DNA of 64,000 bases from Streptosporangiaceae bacterium NEAU-GS5 (GTDB taxonomy: Bacteria > Actinomycetota > Actinomycetes > Streptosporangiales > Streptosporangiaceae): the NCBI GenBank assembly GCA_017592665.1, contig JAGFNW010000022.1:62001-126000 (forward strand). Direction: 5' to 3'. Every line of letters starts with the position of its first letter. The stretch's first letter is position 1. The notes below the pieces were generated by a model. The model saw only the letters and a list, made by a program, of their open reading frames with translations, had not been told where the DNA came from and did not search any database. A program made the position numbers and the translations under genes. Shown here one piece after another: positions 7,113 to 15,888 of the stretch.

Positions 7113-8396
7113 ATGACTGACAACAAGGCGTTCAAGCGCAGGGTCCGCGAGCGCATGGCACGTACGGGCGAGTCCTACACGACGGCCCGGCGGCACGTCC
7201 TCGCCAAGTCCGGCCGGCGGCCGGCGGAGCAACCGATCACCGTCCTGCCCGGCTATCCCGCTCCCGGCGGCGGCGAGCACCACGACTCGGCCCTGCTCGG
7301 CCACGTCCTCCAGCAGGCCGGGGTCGCAGTCGGCGAGGCCGTGGTGGCGGGCCTCGGTGGCGGGATCGGGTTCATGTACGCCGTGTTCGAGTACGCCACG
7401 GTCACCACGACGACGATCGTCACCCAGCATCATCCGGAGCCGTTCATCCCGGCCGCGCTGGCCCGGCTGGCCGTGCCGTACGAGGTGAAGAACACCGGCA
7501 GCGCCGCGGTCGCCGAGAAGAACCTGCGCGCGGCGATCGACCGGGGGCGCGCCCCGATCCTGCGGGTGGACCGCTTCGCGCTGCCGTGGCATCCGGGCCT
7601 GCCGTTCGGCGACGCGTACGAGGTGGCCGTGATGGGGCTGGACGGCGCGACGGCGTACGTCGACGACGAATGCGGCCGTCCCAACCCGATCGCCCTGGAC
7701 GCCCTCGAGGCGGCCTGGGCGGCGCACAAGAAGGGCAGGCACCACCAGATCACCGTGACCGGCACGCAGGCACCGGGGTACGACCTCGCCGCGGCCGCCC
7801 GCGACGCCATCGCGACCACGGCCGCGCACCTCACCGGCCCGGTGCTCGGGCACGCGTTCGACGTGAACTTCGGCCTGTCCGGCATGCGCAAGCTCGTCCG
7901 CGACCTGTCCGATCCAAAGAACAAGCGGCTGATGGACCCGCGCACCTTCTTCTCCACGCTGACCCGGATCCATCACTGCCTCGAGATCGAGTACGGCGCG
8001 CCGGGCGCCATGCGCCCCCTCTACGCCCGGTTCCTGGACGAGGTGGCGCCGCTCGTGGACGGCGGGCTGACCAGGGCGGCCGAGCTGTATCGGGACGCGG
8101 GCGAGAGCTGGTCAGCCCTCGCTTCCGCCGCCGTGAGCACGCATCTGATGGCCCGCTACGACGAGCTGACCGAGCAGGCCCTCGCCGTGCAGCTGACCGA
8201 AGGCGCGGCCGGCGCCGACCGGCTCGCGGCGCTCGCCGCCGAGGCGAACGGCCTGGGCGAGGCCTACGCGGCCGGACCGCTGGACGAGCCGGAGCGGCGC
8301 GCCCTGCTCGACACCATGGCCGGGCATGCGGCCAGGGCGCTGGCGCTCGAAGAGTCGGCCGTCGAAATCCTCCAGGCCGTGCACCACGCCGTCTGA
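7113..8396 (+). CDS. BtrH N-terminal / DUF4872 domain protein with basic N-terminal motif
   Basis: 427 aa. Residues 1-30 form a basic module, FKRRVRERMARTGESYTTAR, also found in altered form in the unrelated gene at 27744. Residues 45-210 match the BtrH N-terminal domain (GGEHHDSALLGHVL, GLGGGIGFMY, GDAYEVAVMG), a papain-like fold whose characterised member BtrH is an acyltransferase acting on an ACP-bound side chain in butirosin synthesis. Residues 225-420 match DUF4872. The H-C-G-S start of the catalytic block in the family reads H-H-D-S here, so the nucleophilic Cys appears absent. ATG at 7113, after GGGACGGA. No biosynthetic genes adjoin it. Confidence 0.75.
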   Translation: MTDNKAFKRRVRERMARTGESYTTARRHVLAKSGRRPAEQPITVLPGYPAPGGGEHHDSALLGHVLQQAGVAVGEAVVAGLGGGIGFMYAVFEYATVTTTTIVTQHHPEPFIPAALARLAVPYEVKNTGSAAVAEKNLRAAIDRGRAPILRVDRFALPWHPGLPFGDAYEVAVMGLDGATAYVDDECGRPNPIALDALEAAWAAHKKGRHHQITVTGTQAPGYDLAAAARDAIATTAAHLTGPVLGHAFDVNFGLSGMRKLVRDLSDPKNKRLMDPRTFFSTLTRIHHCLEIEYGAPGAMRPLYARFLDEVAPLVDGGLTRAAELYRDAGESWSALASAAVSTHLMARYDELTEQALAVQLTEGAAGADRLAALAAEANGLGEAYAAGPLDEPERRALLDTMAGHAARALALEESAVEILQAVHHAV

Positions 8397-8428
8397 CGTG
8401 GCGTGGGCGGGCGGGGGGAAGGGGGTCG

Positions 8429-9586
8429 CTAGAGGAGGCCGCGGGCGTGGAGGTTGCGCATGAGGTCGCGGATGCCGAAGCGCCAGTCGGGGGCGTCCTC
8501 TGCGGTGGTCACGGTGTTGAGCAGCGTGCCGAGGGCGGGCGCCGAGATCTCGACGACGTCGCCGCGCTTGTGCGTGAAGCCCATGCCGGGCGTGTCACGG
8601 TCGTGAGTCGGCGCGAACAGGGTGCCGGTGAACAGGGCGAACCCGTCCGGATAGCGGTGGTGCGGCCCGACCGCGTGGCCGACCAGGTCTTCGAACTCGC
8701 GGCTCATCTCGGCGACCAGGCTGCGCTCACGCAACACGTAGCCGTCGTCGCCGGTCACGGTCAGGGCGAGCTCGAGCCGCCGCACGTGGTCGAGGGTGAA
8801 GTGGTCGTCGAGCAGCCGGATGAACGGCCCGATGGCGCAGGAGGCGTTGTTGTCCTTCGCCTCGCCGAGCAGCAGGGCGCTGCGCCCCTCGAAGTCGCGG
8901 AGGTTGACGTCGTTGCCGAGGGTCACCCCGCCGATCCGGCCCGCCGACGAGACCACCAGGACGACCTCTGGCTCAGGGTTGTTCCAGATGGACCGGGCGA
9001 GGACGCCGACCTCGGCCCCCACGCCGACCGCGGACAGCACGGGCGCCTTCGTGAAGATCTCCGGGTCGGGGCCGATGCCGACCTCGAGGTATTGCGACCA
9101 CAGCCCCTCGGCGATGAGGATCCGCTTGACCTCGGCGGCCTCGGGGCTGCCGGGCCGTACGCCGGAGATCGCACGGCCGACGGCGGCGTCAATCCGCGCG
9201 CGGATCGCCTCGGCCCGCTCGGGGTCGCCCGCCGCGCGCTCCTCGATGACCCGCTCGACCATGCTCTTCGCGAACGTCACCCCAGCGGCCTTGATCACCT
9301 GTAGGTCGACGGGAGCGACGAGCCGCACCGCATCGGGGTCTCGCGCGAGCGTCGCCGCCAGCACCTGGCACAGCGGCCAGGCGCGCTCCCCCGCCGCCGC
9401 GCGGGCCGCCGCGAGTGGATCGGGCTCCTCGAAAAGATCCGACACCGTGGGGAAGGCCGGCGTGATGTCGGCGAGCTCGTCGCCGCGTACGACGACGACG
9501 CTGGGACCACCGTCGGCCGGATCGACCACGCGGCCCACGAGCGTGGCGGCATCCCGGTCATCGGGCAGAAGTGCGAAGAGCTCCAC
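8429..9586 (-). CDS. Fumarylacetoacetate hydrolase family protein
   Basis: 385 aa, in the range of FAH-type dehydratases/hydrolases acting on 2-keto-3-deoxy acids or acylpyruvates. The C-terminal FAH domain is seen from about residue 95: VTFAKSMVERV, WSQYLEVGIGPDPEIFTKAP, GVGAEVGVLARS, WNNPEPEVVLVVSSAGRIGG, LGNDVNLRDFEGRSALLLGEAKDNNASCAIGP (given here only as landmark blocks). The E-x-E metal-binding pair is represented by NNPEPEVVLVV and the later D by GNDVN. The closest well-known type is 2-keto-3-deoxy-L-arabinonate dehydratase-like FAH proteins, but no pentonate pathway genes flank it. Convergent with the BtrH-like gene. Confidence 0.85.
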   Translation of the reverse strand: MELFALLPDDRDAATLVGRVVDPADGGPSVVVVRGDELADITPAFPTVSDLFEEPDPLAAARAAAGERAWPLCQVLAATLARDPDAVRLVAPVDLQVIKAAGVTFAKSMVERVIEERAAGDPERAEAIRARIDAAVGRAISGVRPGSPEAAEVKRILIAEGLWSQYLEVGIGPDPEIFTKAPVLSAVGVGAEVGVLARSIWNNPEPEVVLVVSSAGRIGGVTLGNDVNLRDFEGRSALLLGEAKDNNASCAIGPFIRLLDDHFTLDHVRRLELALTVTGDDGYVLRERSLVAEMSREFEDLVGHAVGPHHRYPDGFALFTGTLFAPTHDRDTPGMGFTHKRGDVVEISAPALGTLLNTVTTAEDAPDWRFGIRDLMRNLHARGLL

Positions 9587-9692
9587 GCCTACAGTCTTAC
9601 TTCATCAGCGGAGCCGGTCGCCGGCGACGTCGCGTGGCTGAGGTTTTCAGGGTCCCGCCGGCCTCCGAGGGCCTGATCAGCGAGCCGCCGGG

Positions 9693-9893
9693 TTGCTGGC
9701 CGGCATCGGAGCCACAGCACCGGCCGCCTCCGCCGCCGAGTGGCGGGTGTTCGGCATCTACTACACCGAGCAGGTCTGCCACATGTACGGCGACAGCCTC
9801 ATCGCCGCGCACATGTGGCAGTACTACAACTGCTACTACGACTACTACGCAGGCGACAACCAGTACCACTGGTATCTCTGGGTCTACGGGTGA
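9693..9893 (+). CDS. Small aromatic-rich secreted peptide, start uncertain
   Basis: Open frame of 66 codons from a TTG. It begins with the end of a signal peptide (LLAGIGATAPAASAA) and continues as a 50-residue mature part very rich in Tyr and Trp, with two Cys (EQVCHMYGD, WQYYNCYYDYY) and a WYLWVYG end. The pattern WxxFGxY...QxC...W..Y.C resembles small secreted actinomycete proteins with one disulfide. The upstream frame stays open to 9642 but has no ATG or GTG and no ribosome site, so the gene may be 5'-truncated or start at the TTG. Confidence 0.4.
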   Translation: MLAGIGATAPAASAAEWRVFGIYYTEQVCHMYGDSLIAAHMWQYYNCYYDYYAGDNQYHWYLWVYG

Positions 9894-9989
9894 GTCGTAC
9901 TTTTCGCAATTCAGGTTGATGTGGGGGTTGATGACTACTCTTGCATGATCGGGTCCAGCCGGGCCTGATCCGCCGCGGGAGGATCGTTA

Positions 9990-11378
9990 ATGCCGGTCAA
10001 CCTGACCAACACCCAGCCGCTCGCCTGGGATTCGGCGAACCTGGACGCCGACACCAAGGCCATGCTCGACAACCTGCAACCCAACATTCTGCAGCCGCAT
10101 GTCCGTGAGCACCTGTCCGTGCTGTTCCTGCACTTCGGCGACGCGGCTGACGGCAAGCGGCTGCTCAAGGCGCTGGTCCCGCTGATGAAGTCGGCCAGGA
10201 AGCACCTGGAGGAGGTGCGCGCGTTCCGGCAGTCGCAGGCGGCCGGCACGCCGTACGTCGGGGTGGGGATCAGCAAACCGGGCTACCTCAAGCTGGGCCA
10301 CGCGACGAACGCGTTCTCCGACAACGCGTTCAAGTCGGGGATGAAGCACCGCAAGGACACGCTCAGCGACCCGGCCGTCAGCAGCTGGGACAAGCACTTC
10401 CAGGAGGAGATCCACGCCGTCGTCCTGATCGGCGACGCCACCGAGCCCGTGGTCGCCGCGACCCGCGCCAAGGTCCTTGGGCTGTTGCCGGCGAGCGTCA
10501 AGGTGGTCGGCGAGGAGACGGGGCTCGGCCAGCGCGACGCGCAGGGCAAGGGCATCGAGCATTTCGGGTACGTGGACGGGCGCAGCCAGCCGCTGTTCCT
10601 CGCCGACCAGGTCACGGAAGAGGGGAAGGGCACCAACTGGAACCCGTTCTTCCCGCTCAGCCACGTGCTGGAAGCCGACCCGCTGGCGCCCAAGCCGAAG
10701 CAGCACTTCGGCAGCTACCTGGTCTTCCGCAAGCTTGAGCAGAACGTGCGGGCCTTCCGGCAGGCCGAGCAGGATCTCGCCGACCATCTGGGGCTGAAGG
10801 GCGACGACCGCAAGCGCGCCGGCGCCATGCTCGTCGGCCGCTTCCGCAACGGGACGCCGCTGCGCCTGCACGGCAAGGCCAGCGCGGACACCTTCCCCGT
10901 GCAGAACGACTTCAGCTACCGCGACGACACGGGCGCGAAATGCCCTGTCAGCGCGCACATCCGCAAGACCAACCCCCGTGACTCCCGCGACGGCGGCCTG
11001 GAGCGCTCGCTCGGCGTCATGATGGCCAGGCGCGGTCAGACGTACGGCACGCGCGCCGATCACCCGTGGGACGACGCGCCGCCGGAGACGCGGCCGACCG
11101 GCGGGGTGGGCCTGCTGTTCATGGCGTTCAATTCGAGCCTGCAGAACCAGTTCGAGTTCATGCAGTCGGCCTGGGCCAACACCCCGGGCTTCCCCGCGGA
11201 CGGCACGGGGCACGACCCCGTGATCGGCCAGGGCAAGCGGACCGGCAAGGTGCGCTTCCCCGAGTCCTGGGGCGCGACCAAGCTCAGCCCGTCGCAGGTC
11301 CAGGTCCCTCAGACGGTGACGATGAAGGGCGGCGAGTACTTCTTCATGCCCTCCCTCGCCTACCTCAAGAATCCCTGA
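9990..11378 (+). CDS. Dyp-type peroxidase
   Basis: 462 aa haem peroxidase of the larger DyP subclass (C/D-like, no Tat signal, so cytosolic). The GxxDG motif is GYVDG at 193-197 with catalytic Asp196, followed by RSQPLF; the proximal haem His lies in CPVSAHIRKTNPR near residue 330; the C-terminal ferredoxin-like half ends QTVTMKGGEYFFMPSLAYL. DyP enzymes use peroxide to oxidise dyes, phenolics and lignin-like compounds. The ATG has a strong ribosome site (GGGAGGATC). No encapsulin gene is nearby. Convergent with the membrane-protein gene at 11400. Confidence 0.93.
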   Translation: MPVNLTNTQPLAWDSANLDADTKAMLDNLQPNILQPHVREHLSVLFLHFGDAADGKRLLKALVPLMKSARKHLEEVRAFRQSQAAGTPYVGVGISKPGYLKLGHATNAFSDNAFKSGMKHRKDTLSDPAVSSWDKHFQEEIHAVVLIGDATEPVVAATRAKVLGLLPASVKVVGEETGLGQRDAQGKGIEHFGYVDGRSQPLFLADQVTEEGKGTNWNPFFPLSHVLEADPLAPKPKQHFGSYLVFRKLEQNVRAFRQAEQDLADHLGLKGDDRKRAGAMLVGRFRNGTPLRLHGKASADTFPVQNDFSYRDDTGAKCPVSAHIRKTNPRDSRDGGLERSLGVMMARRGQTYGTRADHPWDDAPPETRPTGGVGLLFMAFNSSLQNQFEFMQSAWANTPGFPADGTGHDPVIGQGKRTGKVRFPESWGATKLSPSQVQVPQTVTMKGGEYFFMPSLAYLKNP

Positions 11379-11399
11379 CCTGAGTCACGCGTCAGGCCG

Positions 11400-12092
11400 T
11401 CACCCCGGAAGGTCGAGCTTCCGCTTGGCTTCGAGGGGCGTGGCGGGCGTGCCGGTGGGGGTGGGGAATTTCGCGGCGATGTAGCCGGCGTGGCTGATCC
11501 CGAAGAGGGTGAGAAAGCCGGGCGAGAAGCCGGGCAGCGCCACGTCGGCGGCCGTCTTCGCGTTGGCGACGGCGTTGCCGAACAGGACGGCGTACGCGCC
11601 GACGAGGAACAGGGTGATCCAGAAGTTCTGGAACTTGCCCACGTCGACGATCTTGTCGGCCATGGCGCCTTCTTCGCGCATCAGCATCTGGCTGACACGG
11701 GGCGGGTTGCCGATTCCACTGGCGGCGACCTGTTCTCCGCGGGTGGCGTCGTTACCCGACTTCACCGCGGTGGCCAGGGCGGCGGATCCGGCGCTGATGC
11801 CCATCGCCCCGAGCAGCTCGGGCGGGATGGGGAACGACATGGCCGTCGCGGCGGAGCCGCCGAGCAACCGGCCGACGACGAGTCCGGACAGCAGAGACAG
11901 GACGAGGATCGTCCATAACGTGATCTGGAATCGGGTGAGGCTGAACCTCCCCCGGTCGTCGATGAGAATGCCGAGCGACTTCGCCGGCCCGTGAAGACCC
12001 GCTTCGGCGGCGACCCGGCGCCAGCCGATCAACCCGGCCGCGGCCACGAGAACCGCAGCGGAAATCCCCCATGCCCAGCCGATGGCGTACAT
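11400..12092 (-). CDS. Multi-pass membrane protein of unknown function
   Basis: 230 aa. About four or five hydrophobic segments: 5-22 (AWGISAAVLVAAAGLIGW), 56-75 (LWTILVLSLLSGLVVGRLL), 85-105, 155-178 (NFWITLFLVGAYAVLFGNAV) and a weaker one near 200 (FLTLFGISHAGYIAA). A cytoplasmic-looking stretch between the third and fourth holds GNPPRVSQMLMREEG. I do not recognise the family. The ATG at 12092 was chosen for its GAGGGAG ribosome site; the frame is open 14 codons further. Divergent from the LuxR-type regulator (179-bp gap). Confidence 0.65.
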   Translation of the reverse strand: MYAIGWAWGISAAVLVAAAGLIGWRRVAAEAGLHGPAKSLGILIDDRGRFSLTRFQITLWTILVLSLLSGLVVGRLLGGSAATAMSFPIPPELLGAMGISAGSAALATAVKSGNDATRGEQVAASGIGNPPRVSQMLMREEGAMADKIVDVGKFQNFWITLFLVGAYAVLFGNAVANAKTAADVALPGFSPGFLTLFGISHAGYIAAKFPTPTGTPATPLEAKRKLDLPG

Positions 12093-12271
12093 CGTGGCTC
12101 CCTCGCATCCGTCCGCGAAATCCTTGCGTTCCACCAGAGAGCCACGTCCGGCGTTGGATACGGGGTGGGGTCCGCGAATTTCGCCCGCAATGTATCAGTC
12201 GGGCGCGCCATACGGAGAAGTACGTATTCGAGGGGCCGCGACAGGACCGGGAGTCGAGCCATACTCCTGGC

Positions 12272-15241
12272 ATGAAGCGGACCGTGTCGTGCCCGCGGCT
12301 GATCGGCCGGGCCGGCGAACTGGGCCTGCTCGAGGGGGCCTTACGCAGAATGCTCGACGGCGGGGCGCCGGCCGTCGTGGTGTCCGGTGAAGCCGGCATC
12401 GGGAAGAGCCGCCTGCTGCGGCATTTCCTGTGGTCCGCGCGGGATCAGCGGGTGCGCGCGTGGGTGGGACACTGCGTGCCGATCGGCGACGCCGCCCTGC
12501 CGTACGCGCCGCTGCTGGAGATCCTGGGCGAGGCGGCGAGCGAGCTCGGCGCGGAGCGGATGCGCGAGCTCGCCGGGCCGGGCGGGAGCTGGCTGGCCGC
12601 GCTCGTGCCCGAGCTGGGGTGGGACGCGACGCCGGGCCGGACGGAGCCGCAGGCGCATCAGCTGACCAGCCTGTCCTACCTGCTCGACCGGCTCGCCCAC
12701 GAGCCCGCCCTGATCGTGGTCGAAGACCTGCACTGGGCCGACCAGGGCACGCTCGACCTGCTCGGCCTGCTGGTGCGGGCGCGCAGGCGGGGCCGGCTGC
12801 TCATCGTGTGCACGTTCCGCGACGACGAGCTGCGCCGCGGCCATCCCGTACGGACCATGCTCGCCGAGTGGCAGCGCTGCGGCGTCGAGCGCATCGCCCT
12901 GCGCCGGCTGGATCGCGCGGCGACCGCCCAGCAGATCTCCGGGATCCTCGGCCGCACGGTCGACCCCGCCATGGCCGACCGGCTGTACGCGCGGTCCGGC
13001 GGCAATCCATTCCTGGCCGAGGAACTGGTGGCGGCCGAGGGCCGCACCGCGATCACCGAAGACCTGAAAGACTTGCTGCTGCTGCGTTTCCACGAGCTGC
13101 CCGCCGCCGCCCAGCAGGCCGGGCACGTGGTGGCCCTGGCCGGCACCGGCACGGGGCACGGCCTGCTGGAGCAGGTGACGACTTGTTCGACAGAGGAGCT
13201 GTCGGCCGGGCTGGCGGCCGCCGTCGACCGGCACGTCCTGGTGCATGACGCCGACGCGTACGCCTTCCGGCACGCCCTGGTGGCCGAGGCCGTCGCCCAG
13301 GACATGCTCCCCGCCGACCGGCGGCACCTGCACCGGTGCGTGGCGCGGGCGCTGGCGGCGGGGCTGCCGGGCGAGGTGACGCCGCGATCTTCCGTACGGG
13401 CGTCGCGGCTGGCGCAGATCGCGCATCACTGGTACGCGGGACGGGACGCCGAACAGGCGCTCTCGGCCGCGGTCGAGGCGGCGCTCGCGGCCGAGGAGAT
13501 CATGGCGTTTCCGCAGGCCCAGCTGCACTACCAGCACGCGCTCGCGCTCTGGCCGGACGTGCGGCGGGCCCGCGCCGAGTCCCGGCTCGACCTGGCCGGC
13601 CTGTGCGAGCACGCGGCCGAGGTGGCGTACCAGATGGACGACATCGACGGCGCGCTCGAGCTGATCGGCCAGGCCTTCACGCACCTCGACGCGCACCGCG
13701 ACAAGGGCCGCGCGGGCCTGCTGCACGAACGCCGCGGCCGTTACATGCTCGGCCGCGGCGACGCGCGCCCGGCCGTCCTCGCCGAATACCAGGCCGCCGT
13801 ACGGCTGACGCCGCCCGAGCCGAGCCTCGCACGCGCCCAGGTGCTCGCGGGTCTCGCCGGCGTCCTGATGATGGACACGCGCTACGCCGAGGCCGAGTCG
13901 TGCGCGGCCGACGCCGTGGAGGTCGCGGGCCGGCTGGGCGCGGCACGCGAGCACGAGGCGAGCGCGCTCGGCACTCAGGGCGCGTCGCAGGCCATGCTCG
14001 GCCGCACCGACGAAGGTCTGAAGCACCTGCGCGGGGCGCGCCGGCTGGCCATCCAGATCGGCGGGTTCGACGCGCTCTGGCGGGCCCACCTCAATCTGTC
14101 GGACGTGCTGCACTACAACGGGCTGCTACGGGAGTCCGTCGAGGTCGCGACCGACGGCATCGAGCGGCTCGACCGGCTCGGCGCGGCCGACTACGACTCC
14201 GGCCACTTCCGCACCCAACGGGCGTGCCTGCTGGGCAACCTCATGCAGTCGCTGTTCTATCTCGGCCGCTGGGACGAGATGCGGCCGCACATTCCCGAGC
14301 CGGACAGCCGGCCCGCCAACAACAAGATCCACCTCAATCTCTGGCTGACCAGCACGTCTGTCCTCGTCGCACGTGGCGAGCACGACTGGGCGCGGGCCGC
14401 GCTCGACCACTGCCACGATCTCGTGGACTGCGTATTCACCGAGTTGTCGGCGCTGTTCCACGTGGAAAGCGCGGAGCTCGCGGTGTGGCGGGGCGACCTC
14501 GAGTCCGCGCGCGACTCGGCGGCCCGCGCGGCGAAGGCGCTCGAACGCAGCGACCACGTCCCGCTCATGGCCCGGGCGGAGGCGATCGCCGTACGGCTGC
14601 TCGCCGATTCGGCGCAGCGCGACCCGCGGCAGGTCCCCGACATCACCCCTCACCAGGAGCGGATCGCCTGGCTTGGGCGGTTGCCCCTGACCCGGCTGGC
14701 GGCCGCCCATCTGCGTGTGGCCGACGCCGAGCTGGCGCGTATCACCGGCGACGGCCGGACCGCGTCATGGACGGAGGCCGTCGCCGACTGGGCGGATCTG
14801 GAGGCGCCCTACTACGCCGCCTACACCCGGTGGCGGCTGACCGAATCGATGCTGGCCGAGGGCGGCCGGCGCGAGACCGCGGCCCGCGCGTTGCGGACCG
14901 CGCACGGCGAGGCCGTACGGCTCGGCGCGGCCCCGCTGGCCGGCGAGATCGAGGCGCTCGCCAAACGGGCGCGATTCGACCTCGCGGAAGGCGACGACAC
15001 GGCGCCGAAATCCGGCGAGCCGGACGGCCCGTTCGGCCTCACCCCCCGCGAGGCCGAGGTGCTCGACCTGCTGGGCGAGGGCCACACCAATCGGCAGATC
15101 GCCCGGAAACTGTTCATCAGCGAGAAGACGGTCAGCATTCACGTCTCACGGATCCTCGCGAAAATGAACGTCCCCAATCGGTCGAAGGCCGCGGCCACGG
15201 CCCACCGCCTCCGGCAGAGCACATCGTCGTCCGAAAACTGA
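12272..15241 (+). CDS. Large LuxR-family ATP-binding regulator (LAL)
   Basis: 989 aa, a typical LAL regulator. An N-terminal AAA/NACHT-like ATPase has Walker A GEAGIGKS (39-46) and Walker B LIVVEDLHWAD (near 150), with RSGGNPFLAEEL as the sensor-type motif. A long TPR-like helical middle (about 400-880) follows, and a C-terminal LuxR HTH is at about 920-985 (LTPREAEVLDLLGEGHTNRQ, SEKTVSIHVSRILAKM). Such proteins are ATP-dependent activators, often of catabolic or antibiotic genes. The ATG at 12272 begins just before the ATPase; the open frame upstream is not coding. Nothing adjacent is an obvious target. Confidence 0.92.
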   Translation: MKRTVSCPRLIGRAGELGLLEGALRRMLDGGAPAVVVSGEAGIGKSRLLRHFLWSARDQRVRAWVGHCVPIGDAALPYAPLLEILGEAASELGAERMRELAGPGGSWLAALVPELGWDATPGRTEPQAHQLTSLSYLLDRLAHEPALIVVEDLHWADQGTLDLLGLLVRARRRGRLLIVCTFRDDELRRGHPVRTMLAEWQRCGVERIALRRLDRAATAQQISGILGRTVDPAMADRLYARSGGNPFLAEELVAAEGRTAITEDLKDLLLLRFHELPAAAQQAGHVVALAGTGTGHGLLEQVTTCSTEELSAGLAAAVDRHVLVHDADAYAFRHALVAEAVAQDMLPADRRHLHRCVARALAAGLPGEVTPRSSVRASRLAQIAHHWYAGRDAEQALSAAVEAALAAEEIMAFPQAQLHYQHALALWPDVRRARAESRLDLAGLCEHAAEVAYQMDDIDGALELIGQAFTHLDAHRDKGRAGLLHERRGRYMLGRGDARPAVLAEYQAAVRLTPPEPSLARAQVLAGLAGVLMMDTRYAEAESCAADAVEVAGRLGAAREHEASALGTQGASQAMLGRTDEGLKHLRGARRLAIQIGGFDALWRAHLNLSDVLHYNGLLRESVEVATDGIERLDRLGAADYDSGHFRTQRACLLGNLMQSLFYLGRWDEMRPHIPEPDSRPANNKIHLNLWLTSTSVLVARGEHDWARAALDHCHDLVDCVFTELSALFHVESAELAVWRGDLESARDSAARAAKALERSDHVPLMARAEAIAVRLLADSAQRDPRQVPDITPHQERIAWLGRLPLTRLAAAHLRVADAELARITGDGRTASWTEAVADWADLEAPYYAAYTRWRLTESMLAEGGRRETAARALRTAHGEAVRLGAAPLAGEIEALAKRARFDLAEGDDTAPKSGEPDGPFGLTPREAEVLDLLGEGHTNRQIARKLFISEKTVSIHVSRILAKMNVPNRSKAAATAHRLRQSTSSSEN

Positions 15242-15261
15242 GGCCGATCCCGTCTGGGACT

Positions 15262-15849
15262 CTACGCGGCGAGCTTGATCACGTAGGTGACGAAGGTCAG
15301 CCGGGCCGAGCCGACCGAGCCGGTGATCTGCCAGCAGCCGGCGGCCGGGAAGTAGACGCCGGTGGCCTGGAAACCACGGTCGCCGTAGCCGGTGGGGATG
15401 TCGGCGCGCAGCGGCGCGGCCGTCCCGTCGATCCGGCGGCCCGTGATGCGCAGCTGCCCGGGGACGCCGCGCCACCAGCCGAACTTCATGCCGATCGAAC
15501 CGTCTTCGCGGATGAACTCCGGCCCGGCCTTGATGACGCCGCCCGGCCATATGCCGCCCACGATGAGGCGCTCGTCGCCGTACGCGCTCCCCGAGCCGAA
15601 CATCGACTCGTCCGCGATCGACGGCGGCACCTTCCCCGGCAGCGTCACGGGGCACCCGGCGGGCGCGGACGCGGACGCGCCGGATGCCGACGGGACCGGC
15701 ACAGGCGACGAAGGCACGGGCGACGAAGGCACGGGTGAGGCAGGGGCCGGTGACGGGCCGGCCGCCGAATTCGTGGCCGTACAGCCCACGGCCAGCAGCG
15801 CCATCCCGGTGAGAGCCGCCGACGTGATCGCTCTGCCGATGCCCGTCAT
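15262..15849 (-). CDS. Putative lipoprotein, unknown function
   Basis: 195 aa. Signal peptide with lipobox LLAVGC, lipid-carrying Cys at 23. A low-complexity linker of Ser, Pro, Ala and Val follows (SPVPSSPVPSSPVP, repeated at DNA level), then a globular part (about 70-195) with GGIWPGGVIKAGPEF, KFGWWRGVPGQLRITGRRID, GYGDRGFQATGVYFPAAGCW and an Ig-like ending. The GYG-x-GFQ-x-TGVYFP-x-GCWQITGSV block resembles extracellular beta-sandwich domains seen in many actinobacterial lipoproteins. Expected on the outer face of the membrane. ATG at 15849 follows AGGACAGG. Convergent with the LAL regulator and divergent (39 bp) from the kinase gene. Confidence 0.75.
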   Translation of the reverse strand: MTGIGRAITSAALTGMALLAVGCTATNSAAGPSPAPASPVPSSPVPSSPVPVPSASGASASAPAGCPVTLPGKVPPSIADESMFGSGSAYGDERLIVGGIWPGGVIKAGPEFIREDGSIGMKFGWWRGVPGQLRITGRRIDGTAAPLRADIPTGYGDRGFQATGVYFPAAGCWQITGSVGSARLTFVTYVIKLAA

Positions 15850-15888
15850 ACCTGTCCTACCGGCCTGCCAGGCCATAGGTTCCCGGTC

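Noticed and set aside
12341-14113. A 590-codon minus-strand frame over the LAL regulator
   Set aside because: It is antisense to a gene with clear domains, has shadow-like composition and matches no family.
13336-15738. An 800-codon plus-strand frame rich in Arg, Pro and Ala
   Set aside because: An alternative frame of the LAL gene with no recognisable domain.
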